Source: an uncultured Lachnospiraceae bacterium (GTDB lineage Bacteria; Bacillota; Clostridia; Lachnospirales; Lachnospiraceae). From it: a DNA stretch of 34,747 bases. Below the pieces are notes generated by a model that made no database searches, was not told the origin of the DNA, and was given only the letters and a program-made list of their open reading frames with translations. Made by a program: the position numbers and the translations under genes. Each line of letters begins with the position of its first letter. Within the stretch, counting starts at the first letter, position 1. Of the stretch, positions 7,771-13,491 are shown piece by piece. Location: the NCBI GenBank assembly GCA_947626795.1, contig CANQTH010000027.1, forward strand, positions 1 to 34,747. The letters run 5' to 3'.

Positions 7771-8274
7771 ATGGAGGTTGCAAAAGTAAATACGCCAACT
7801 CCGGTTTATCAGGGAAGTGGACTGGAAGTTGCCGCAAAGCCAGCGGCGGCTGTTAAGGCGGAGGCAGCCAGGCCTGAGCTGTCGAATCCGGAGATAAAGA
7901 CGGTTTTGGAGGGAAGCGCCAAGCCCAAGATCACGGCGGCCGCAGGGAGCGTCAAGCTGAAAGCAGGCGCAGGTCCGGAGGCGCAGGCTGAGAAGGCGGC
8001 AGTCCCGGAGGGCGCGGAAGACCGCAAGGGCGCGGCGGAAGCGCAGGAAGCGGCGAACAACAAAGCGATCAAGCGCGCGGTAGAGGAAGTGAACCGGAAG
8101 GCAAAGAACAACGAATTGATCTTTGGCGTCCACGACGCGACGAACCGTGTTATGATCAAAGTGGTGGACCGGGACACGAAGGAAGTGCTTCGTGAGTTCC
8201 CGCCGGAAAAGACGCTGGATATGATCGCCAAGGTTTGGGAATTGGCAGGCATCATGATAGATGAGAGAGGATAA
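7771..8274 (+). CDS. flaG: FlaG-family flagellar protein
   Basis: This 167-residue protein has a low-complexity Ala/Lys/Glu-rich N-terminal region (about 1-105) and a conserved FlaG domain at the end: LIFGVHDATNRVMIKVVD followed by TKEVLREFPPEKTLDM and a GIMIDERG terminus. FlaG is thought to influence filament length and flagellin subunit export. Its exact role is poorly defined in any organism. The start at 7771 is chosen because TGGAGGTG lies 7 nt upstream. An ATG at 7756 overlaps that site and has none of its own. The N-terminal extension is longer than in the compact FlaG proteins of about 110-130 residues. Confidence 0.85.
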   Translation: MEVAKVNTPTPVYQGSGLEVAAKPAAAVKAEAARPELSNPEIKTVLEGSAKPKITAAAGSVKLKAGAGPEAQAEKAAVPEGAEDRKGAAEAQEAANNKAIKRAVEEVNRKAKNNELIFGVHDATNRVMIKVVDRDTKEVLREFPPEKTLDMIAKVWELAGIMIDERG

Positions 8275-8291
8275 GATAGGAGGAAAAGCGG

Positions 8292-9821
8292 ATGGCTATT
8301 AGGATCTCAGGTTTGAATTCAGGATTGGATACGGATTCCATCGTGCAGGAGCTGGTGTCGGCATACCGCACGAAGCAGGAAAAATATACGAAAGAGCAGA
8401 CGAAGCTCTCCTGGAAGCAGGACGCGTGGAAGGAAATGAATACGAAGATCTATGACTTCTACAGCAAGACGCTGTCCAATATGCGTATGTCCGGGAATTA
8501 TAAGAAGAAAAAGACGACGGTTTCCGACGATACGAAGGCAAAGGTGACGGCTTCTTCCAGCGTGATCAATGGGACGCAGACGCTGGAAGTGAAGAAGCTG
8601 GCGACGGCGGGGTATCTGACAGGCTCGAAAGTCAAATCCCTGACGGGAGGCACGGTAAATTCCGACACGATGCTCACATCGCTCGGGGCGGGCAACGGAA
8701 CGCTGACGTTAGACGTCGGCGGCCAGAAGAGCACGATCAACGTCTCGGCCACAATGACGGTCGGCGAGTTTACGAAGGTGCTGAGCGAGAAAGGGATCTC
8801 CGCTAATTTTGACGCGAACCAGCAGCGTTTTATCTTCAGCTCCATGTCCACGGGCGAGAAGAACGATTTTAATATCAGCGCAAACGACGAGCAGTCCCTG
8901 CAGATGCTGAATAAGCTCGGCCTTGCGACGGAAGCGAATTATACGCAGTTAGGCGTGGCCGCCCCGGAGGGTACGGCTTTTGCGGTAAAGCAGGACGCCA
9001 GCGACGCCCAGATCGTCCTGAACGGCGCGGTGTATGACGGGGATTCCAACGAGTTTTCCATCAACGGCCTCAACATCACGGCTACGGGCGTGACGAGCGG
9101 CGCGGTGACGATCACGACCGCGACGGACGTGGACGGCATTTACGATATGATCAAAGGGTTCTTCAAGGAATACAACGAGCTGATGAATTCCATGGAGAAA
9201 TCTTATAATGCGGAAAGCTCCAAGGGATATGAGCCGCTGACCGACGACGAGAAGGAGGAGATGTCCGACAAGGAAGTAGAGAAATGGGAGACGAAGATCA
9301 AGGACTCCATTCTCCGCCGGGACGACACCCTGCGCTCCATCATGAACAGTATGTCGCTGAATATGTCGAAGGTATTTGAGGTAGGCGGCAAGAAATACAG
9401 CCTGGCGTCGTTCGGCATCCAGACGGCGGGCTATCTGAATGCGGCCAAGAATGAGACGTATGCGTACCACATCAATGGCGACGCGGACGACTCGTCGGTT
9501 TCCTCCAATGAGGACAGCTTGAAGAAGATGATCGCGGAAGACCCGGACACAGTGGCGGACTTTTTCTCCCAGCTTGCGACCAGCGTCTATGACACGCTGC
9601 ACGAGCGGATGCAGTCCACGACGTTGAGCAGCGCATATAAAGTATACAACGACAAGCAGATGCAGTCGGAGTACGACGACTATACGGACCAGATCAAGAA
9701 ATGGGAAGAAAAGCTAGAGGCAATGGAAGAGAGCTGGTATAAGAAATTCGCCGACATGGAATCGGCTTTGGGGACGCTGCAGTCCCAGCAGAATTCCCTG
9801 ACTTCCCTGCTCGGCGGCTGA
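8292..9821 (+). CDS. fliD: FliD, filament cap protein (HAP2)
   Basis: This 509-residue protein begins with the standard FliD motif ISGLNSGLDTDSIVQELV. It ends with a coiled-coil FliD C-terminal domain (EDPDTVADFFSQLA..., then YDDYTDQIKKWEEKLEAMEE and LQSQQNSLTSLLGG). FliD forms the oligomeric cap at the filament tip that folds incoming flagellin, and it can bind host mucin. The start follows AGGAGGAAAAGCG. It is 17 nt after flaG and 15 nt before fliS, so the three are co-transcribed. No Cys was noticed in this protein, unlike the other axial proteins here. Confidence 0.95.
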   Translation: MAIRISGLNSGLDTDSIVQELVSAYRTKQEKYTKEQTKLSWKQDAWKEMNTKIYDFYSKTLSNMRMSGNYKKKKTTVSDDTKAKVTASSSVINGTQTLEVKKLATAGYLTGSKVKSLTGGTVNSDTMLTSLGAGNGTLTLDVGGQKSTINVSATMTVGEFTKVLSEKGISANFDANQQRFIFSSMSTGEKNDFNISANDEQSLQMLNKLGLATEANYTQLGVAAPEGTAFAVKQDASDAQIVLNGAVYDGDSNEFSINGLNITATGVTSGAVTITTATDVDGIYDMIKGFFKEYNELMNSMEKSYNAESSKGYEPLTDDEKEEMSDKEVEKWETKIKDSILRRDDTLRSIMNSMSLNMSKVFEVGGKKYSLASFGIQTAGYLNAAKNETYAYHINGDADDSSVSSNEDSLKKMIAEDPDTVADFFSQLATSVYDTLHERMQSTTLSSAYKVYNDKQMQSEYDDYTDQIKKWEEKLEAMEESWYKKFADMESALGTLQSQQNSLTSLLGG

Positions 9822-9836
9822 TAAGGAGGGGGAGCA

Positions 9837-10223
9837 TTGATAGCGAACAGAGGATATGACGCCTATGCCAAGAATAAGATCATGACGGCATCCCCGGCAG
9901 AGCTGACGCTGATGCTTTATGAAGGCGCGATCAAGTTCTGCAATATCGCGATAGTCGCGATTGATGGGAAAGAGATCGAGAAAGCGCATACTAATATCAA
10001 GAAAGTGGAGGCCATCCTGGAAGAGTTTTTGTCGACCCTGAATTATAAGTACGAGGTCGCGAAGGATTTTGAGAATGTCTACCGCTATCTCTTAGACCGC
10101 CTCATGCAGGCGAATATCAAGAAGGACAAGGAGATCCTGGAGGAAGTGCTGAAGCATCTCCGTACCATGCGCGACACCTGGAAACAAGTCATGGAGCAGA
10201 ATAAGATGGCGAAGGCGAATTAA
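9837..10223 (+). CDS. fliS: FliS, flagellin export chaperone
   Basis: The 128-residue all-helical protein carries the FliS hallmark YAKNKIMTASPAELTLMLYEGAIKF near the N terminus, followed by the conserved LNYKYEVAKDFENVYRYLLD region. FliS binds the C-terminal D0 helix of flagellin and prevents early polymerisation. In Bacillus it also cooperates with FliW control. Translation starts at TTG 9837, 3 nt after an AAGGAGGGGGAG site; no better in-frame start is seen. The next gene begins 2 nt after its stop. Confidence 0.94.
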   Translation: MIANRGYDAYAKNKIMTASPAELTLMLYEGAIKFCNIAIVAIDGKEIEKAHTNIKKVEAILEEFLSTLNYKYEVAKDFENVYRYLLDRLMQANIKKDKEILEEVLKHLRTMRDTWKQVMEQNKMAKAN

Positions 10224-10225
10224 AC

Positions 10226-10702
10226 ATGGAAAACGAGTACTTGGATATCATGATCCAGAGCCTTCAGAAGAAAGCGAAGGTTCTGGACGGCATCCTTGCG
10301 AAGAACCAGGAGCAGCGTGAGATCCTAGAGCGGGAAGAGCTGGACGCGGATGCCTTAGAGAAGAATATGCAGGAAAAAAGCGACCTGGTGGATCAGATCA
10401 ATCCGCTCGACGAGGGCTTTGAGGAGCTTTATGCCCGGGTCAAGGAAGTGCTTGACCGGGAGAGGCCGAAGCATACGGATGAGATTGCGCAGATGCAGCG
10501 GCTGATCGCGGAGATCACGGAGAAGTCTGTGTCTATCCAGAGCGGGGAAGCGCGGAACCGCAGGCTGATGGAGACGAAATTTTCCCAGGAGCGGAAGCGC
10601 GCCCGGAAGAAAAGGATGACGTCCACGGTCACGCGGCAGTATTATCAGACGATGACGAAGCTGAACGTCGTGGACGCGCAGTTCATGGATAAGAAGAAGT
10701 AG
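10226..10702 (+). CDS. FliT-like flagellar chaperone
   Basis: This 158-residue, highly charged, helical protein follows fliS with a 2-nt gap, the usual place for fliT. It shows coiled-coil heptads through about residues 1-110 (YLDIMIQSLQKKAKVLDGIL, then QEKSDLVDQINPLDEGFEEL) and a very basic stretch near 120-135. FliT proteins are chaperones for FliD. The assignment rests on size, helix pattern and context, because no strict motif exists. A FlgN-like fold is also possible. It ends 35 nt before the flagellin promoter. Confidence 0.7.
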   Translation: MENEYLDIMIQSLQKKAKVLDGILAKNQEQREILEREELDADALEKNMQEKSDLVDQINPLDEGFEELYARVKEVLDRERPKHTDEIAQMQRLIAEITEKSVSIQSGEARNRRLMETKFSQERKRARKKRMTSTVTRQYYQTMTKLNVVDAQFMDKKK

Positions 10703-10737
10703 GGGGAAACAAATTTAAAAAATAGTTGCGGAAGGTA

Positions 10738-10764
10738 TAAACTCTTTCCAAAATCAACCGATAA
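10738..10764 (+). promoter_or_regulatory. SigD promoter for flagellin
   Basis: TAAA at 10738-10741, a 15-nt spacer and ACCGATAA at 10757-10764, one base from consensus. Transcription should begin near 10772, giving a long leader of about 180 nt. Confidence 0.88.
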
Positions 10765-10771
10765 AGATAGT

Positions 10772-10951
10772 GTAAGTAAGAGATGCAACAATAAAAGTTG
10801 CAGAATTGTTTCCAGCCAGTTGTCCTAGGGTCTGGTTCTGGAACAGAACGAGAACTGCTTCGGCAGGGATGGCCATTTGTTTGGAACAGGTGGCTGCAAA
10901 CAATAACATATGCAGCATGGAGGCTGCAGGAAATTCAAGGAGGAATGTATT
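10772..10951 (+). promoter_or_regulatory. Flagellin 5' leader with several hairpins and likely CsrA sites
   Basis: The leader shows a series of small hairpins: 10784-10802, 10835-10849 (GTTCTG/CAGAAC with GGA at the loop), 10855-10866 (a UUCG tetraloop), 10873-10893 (9 bp with G-U pairs, GGA at the loop) and 10911-10928 (TGCAGC/GCTGCA with loop AUGGAG). The last lies just before the ribosome site AAGGAGGAA at 10937-10945, which itself contains GGA. A looped GGA plus a GGA in the ribosome site is the arrangement known from the Bacillus subtilis hag leader for CsrA repression. CsrA and FliW are both encoded upstream. Confidence 0.75.
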
Positions 10952-12067
10952 ATGGCAATGGTAGTACAACACAACATTACGGCAATGAACGCGAACCGTC
11001 AGTTGGGCGTTACGACAAGCGTCCAGGGGAAATCGGCTGAGAGGTTATCATCTGGTTACAGGATTAACCGTGCGGCGGACGATGCGGCAGGCTTGAAGAT
11101 TTCTGAAAAGATGCGGAGTCAGATCCGTGGCTTGAACAAGGCTTCTACGAATGCACAGGACGGCGTATCCTTACTGCAGACAGCAGAAGGCGCGTTGAAT
11201 GAGACGCACAGCATCCTGCAGCGTATGAACGAGCTGGCAGTACAGGGCGCGAATGACACGAACCAGAATATCGACCGCGATGCGATCAACCAGGAGCTGA
11301 GCGCGTTGGTAGAAGAAATTGACCGTATCTCCCAGACGACACAGTTCAACAAGCAGGGCTTGTTAGACGGCAGCTTTACTGGAAAGAATCTCCAGGTAGG
11401 CGCAAACCAGGGACAGAAGATTACGTTGAACATTGCAGCAATGAATGCGCAGGCAATCGGCATAAAGGCGGTAGCGGTATCGGGAACGTTAAGTTATTTG
11501 GCAACAAATGAAGTGCTGAAGAATTACCAGAGGGGCATGGGATCAGCTAAAATTAGAGCTTGTATTGGAAATTTGGCTGCGTGTACAGTAAATATGGGCA
11601 AAGCAATTGGGAAAGCGAATGGTAGTACCTATACGAGCTACTTTATGCGAGGCGATGGCGTGGCAGTAACAAATTCGACGTTGGTTCGTAGTTATGCTTA
11701 CAAGGTAGCAGCTTCAGCAGCCCAGATTTTTAGGGTACCACCTAAATGTGCGACGACGGTTTCTACGCCGAACGTAAGGGATTACCAGCAGGCGACTGGT
11801 ACGATCACGATGATTCAGAATGCGATCAACAACGTATCCAGCCAGCGTTCCGCGCTTGGCGCTTTGCAGAACAGGTTAGAGCATACGATTGCGAACTTGG
11901 ATAACGTAGCAGAGAACACCCAGGCAGCAGAATCCCGTATCCGTGATACCGATATGGCTTCTGAGATGGTTGAGTACAGCAAGAATAACATTCTTGCTCA
12001 GGCAGGTCAGTCTATGTTAGCGCAGGCGAACCAGTCCAACCAGGGCGTACTTTCACTGTTACAGTAA
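10952..12067 (+). CDS. hag: Flagellin, main filament subunit
   Basis: This 371-residue flagellin has conserved N-terminal D0/D1 helices (VVQHNITAMNANRQLG, LSSGYRINRAADDAAGL) and C-terminal helices (ALGALQNRLEHTIANLDNV, then SQSNQGVLSLLQ-like end NQSNQGVLSLLQ). The TLR5-type segment LQRMNELAVQ at residues 89-98 is intact. The variable centre (about 165-285) contains Ser/Thr-rich stretches that could be glycan sites, and Cys at 204, 211 and 266, rare in flagellins. Start choice: ATG 10952 behind AAGGAGGAA; an ATG at 10910 lies inside the leader hairpin. It has its own SigD promoter and a strong terminator, so it is monocistronic. Downstream genes probably glycosylate it. Confidence 0.96.
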   Translation: MAMVVQHNITAMNANRQLGVTTSVQGKSAERLSSGYRINRAADDAAGLKISEKMRSQIRGLNKASTNAQDGVSLLQTAEGALNETHSILQRMNELAVQGANDTNQNIDRDAINQELSALVEEIDRISQTTQFNKQGLLDGSFTGKNLQVGANQGQKITLNIAAMNAQAIGIKAVAVSGTLSYLATNEVLKNYQRGMGSAKIRACIGNLAACTVNMGKAIGKANGSTYTSYFMRGDGVAVTNSTLVRSYAYKVAASAAQIFRVPPKCATTVSTPNVRDYQQATGTITMIQNAINNVSSQRSALGALQNRLEHTIANLDNVAENTQAAESRIRDTDMASEMVEYSKNNILAQAGQSMLAQANQSNQGVLSLLQ

Positions 12068-12084
12068 TAAATATCAGATTTTTG

Positions 12085-12115
12085 AAAGGGGTCGGCAATG
12101 TCGACCCCTTTTTTT
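12085..12115 (+). terminator. Rho-independent terminator of flagellin
   Basis: AAAGGGGTCG at 12085-12094 pairs with CGACCCCTTT at 12102-12111 and is followed by a run of T. It lies 17 nt after the flagellin stop. Confidence 0.93.
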
Positions 12116-12142
12116 GAATTTATACGGGAAATAAGGTATAAT
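12114..12142 (+). promoter_or_regulatory. SigA-type promoter for the AbrB-like gene
   Basis: TTGAAT at 12114-12119, a 17-nt spacer and a perfect TATAAT at 12137-12142. It begins inside the T run of the flagellin terminator and lies 60 nt before the antitoxin gene. It is a vegetative promoter, unlike the SigD promoters around it. Confidence 0.75.
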
Positions 12143-12201
12143 CATATGGGGAGATTGATATACTGATTTGACAAAGAAAAGTAAGAAATGGAGGATAATA
12201 T

Positions 12202-12450
12202 ATGGAGCTTGCAAAGGTCACAGAAAAAGGACAGGTTACAATACCAATAGATATTAGGAAAAAGTTGGGGATCAAAGAGGGAAGCAAAGTGCTTTTTTTG
12301 GAGGAAGCGGGACGGATATATTTGGCGAATTCTTTTGTAGAGGCACTGCGAGAGGCACAGGCTGCTTTTGCGGGCGAAGCAGAAAAGCTTGGCTTGGAAA
12401 CAGAAGAAGATGTTGTGGCGATGGTGAAAGAGTTGAGGAAAGAACGGTGA
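12202..12450 (+). CDS. AbrB/MazE/SpoVT-family antitoxin-like DNA-binding protein
   Basis: This 82-residue protein opens with the swapped-hairpin AbrB fold: AKVTEKGQVTIPIDIRKKLG, then GSKVLFLEEAGRIYLAN. The acidic helical tail (about 45-82) would normally wrap a partner toxin. Such proteins bind their own promoter as dimers and neutralise a PIN or MazF toxin. The expected toxin is missing: only a short frame resembling the start of a PIN domain follows at 12456-12536. The protein may be an orphan antitoxin or may have been kept as a local regulator between flagellin and the glycosylation operon. Ribosome site: GGAGGATAAT before ATG 12202. Confidence 0.85.
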   Translation: MELAKVTEKGQVTIPIDIRKKLGIKEGSKVLFLEEAGRIYLANSFVEALREAQAAFAGEAEKLGLETEEDVVAMVKELRKER

Positions 12451-12464
12451 AATAATTGCGGATC

Positions 12465-12536
12465 ATGGTTGATACGAGAGATATTGTCAATAATGAATTA
12501 TTTATAGGAAGGAGATTTGGTGTTAATGAGTATTGA
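12465..12536 (+). pseudogene. Possible stub of a PIN-domain (VapC-like) toxin
   Basis: Immediately after the AbrB-like gene, a frame reads LRIMVDTRDIVNNELFIG and stops after 23 codons from ATG 12465. The opening RIMVDT resembles the first strand of PIN toxins, which start with similar residues and a catalytic Asp. The rest is absent. The position, the usual place for a toxin partner, is the stronger argument. The frame overlaps the next antitoxin gene. Confidence 0.3.
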
Positions 12537-12675
12537 GGCATTTGAAAAACGTGAACAGATTTTGCAATTGCGCTCAAAGATACTTCAAGGAGAACAGGAG
12601 CGGCTAGATGGAGAAGACACATTGAGTATTTCGGAGGCAAGGAATCGATTGAGGGAGAGGCTTAATGGAATATAA
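12526..12675 (+). CDS. Small antitoxin partner of the broken RelE/ParE toxin
   Basis: This 49-residue frame (MSIEAFEKREQILQLRSKIL..., ending EARNRLRERLNGI) starts behind AAGGAGA at 12509-12515. It overlaps the toxin remnant by 11 nt, the usual translational coupling of a type II antitoxin with its toxin. The charged helical character and the SISEARNRLRE end fit the toxin-binding tail of short RelB/ParD-like antitoxins of Clostridia. No DNA-binding domain can be seen in so short a protein. It is apparently intact although its partner is dead. Confidence 0.6.
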   Translation: MSIEAFEKREQILQLRSKILQGEQERLDGEDTLSISEARNRLRERLNGI

Positions 12676-12859
12676 AGTTGAAATTCTTCCATTGGCATGG
12701 GAAGATTTAAAGAAAATAGAAGATTAATGGTTAAATGAGCAGGGATATCGGAGAGTCATATGCCAAAAGCACATAGCAATTTGCCGGGTGATAAAAGAAT
12801 GCGTATTTGTATATCATATTGCAGATACTCAGACAGATTGCACGAAGTTGTTTTGTTGA
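12665..12859 (+). pseudogene. RelE/ParE-family toxin, degenerate
   Basis: The frame starts MEYKVEILPLAWEDLKKIED, the typical first strand and helix of RelE/ParE toxins, then meets TAA at 12725-12727. The same frame continues past the stop as GYRRVICQKHIAICRVIK and VYHIADTQTDCTKLFC, the typical C-terminal strands, ending at 12859. About 30-40 residues expected in between are missing. So the gene has an internal deletion plus an in-frame stop, and no active toxin can be made. Both halves are in one frame. Confidence 0.75.
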
Positions 12860-12881
12860 AGCAAAAGCAGGCTTACCATAT

Positions 12882-12908
12882 TAAAGTTTCTGTGGGAATA
12901 TCCGATAT
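12882..12908 (+). promoter_or_regulatory. SigD promoter for the glycosylation operon
   Basis: TAAA at 12882-12885, a 15-nt spacer and TCCGATAT at 12901-12908, one mismatch from consensus. It puts the downstream Maf/NeuB operon in the late flagellar regulon. Confidence 0.85.
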
Positions 12909-12951
12909 ATAATACAAGAGAAAATATATTATATCTAAAACGATTCTATGA

Positions 12952-12985
12952 GCAGCATGGAAGCTGTGCCAGATTCAAGGAGGAA
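12952..12985 (+). promoter_or_regulatory. Flagellin-like leader with GGA hairpin and ribosome site (probable CsrA target)
   Basis: GCAGC at 12952-12956, loop ATGGAA and GCTGT at 12963-12967 form a hairpin matching the one in the flagellin leader. It is followed by ATTCAAGGAGGAA, identical to the flagellin ribosome-site region, and an ATG at 12991. The loop-to-ATG distance is 34 nt here and 35 nt in flagellin. This looks like a copied flagellin leader. Confidence 0.8.
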
Positions 12986-12990
12986 GCATC

Positions 12991-13035
12991 ATGGTGAATG
13001 ATATTCAGAAATATTCCAGTGGATCATTAATTTAA
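12991..13035 (+). CDS. 14-residue micro-ORF behind the flagellin-like leader
   Basis: The ATG correctly spaced from AAGGAGGAA opens MVNDIQKYSSGSLI and stops at 13033-13035. It is not flagellin. It may be a leader peptide whose translation passes CsrA control to the operon, or the stub of a gene lost after the leader. The next gene starts about 130 nt later with its own ribosome site. Confidence 0.4.
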   Translation: MVNDIQKYSSGSLI

Positions 13036-13164
13036 TAGAAAGAGTTGCAGGAGGTAGTTTGGCGATTGCAGGAACTGCTTTCTGCCTTTTTGTATGGGGA
13101 AATAGGGCGGCTTCTATTTGCTGTTTTGCGTGGTTTATGCCTGTGGTTACAAAAGGAGGAGGCA

Positions 13165-13491
13165 ATGGAGGAATTTTTGGGGCAGTTGCAGCAGCATATT
13201 GATACAGTGAGGGAAATTGGAGATCAGATCGAGCAGGACGGGGATTATATGGGGAAGATACAGGAATATCTTCCGTCCATGAACCAGATGGTAACGGGAA
13301 TCGTTCAAATGGCGCAGGACCAAGGGGCGGGATTGGAGATGGATCCGGGATTTGTGGTGCAGGTGTTGCAGGATATTCTGTATGGAATGGAACATAGGGA
13401 TGCCGTGTTTTTATTGGACGCTCTTCGGTATGGCCTGCTGGAAGTCTATTATTATGTTGGTGCGGAATTACAAGGTGAGGAAATGGGATGA
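13165..13491 (+). CDS. Small acidic protein of unknown function ahead of Maf
   Basis: This is a 108-residue acidic, helical protein (MEEFLGQLQQHIDTVREIGD, later FVVQVLQDILYGMEHRDAVF). No family is recognised with confidence. It overlaps the Maf gene by ATGA, so it is translationally coupled to it and may act as a partner or chaperone of the transferase. The start at 13165 is chosen for the AAAAGGAGGAGG site 4 nt upstream. The frame extends upstream to a TTG at 13045 without a ribosome site; that part has a Leu-rich, partly hydrophobic composition unlike the rest. Confidence 0.7.
   Translation: MEEFLGQLQQHIDTVREIGDQIEQDGDYMGKIQEYLPSMNQMVTGIVQMAQDQGAGLEMDPGFVVQVLQDILYGMEHRDAVFLLDALRYGLLEVYYYVGAELQGEEMG

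Noticed and set aside
10910..10951. Upstream ATG for flagellin
   Set aside because: It lies in the leader hairpin and adds MQHGGCRKFK, unlike any flagellin. ATG 10952 has the ribosome site and the normal N terminus.
13045..13164. A longer start for the small acidic protein
   Set aside because: It needs a TTG start without a ribosome site. The in-frame ATG at 13165 has a strong AGGAGG site.
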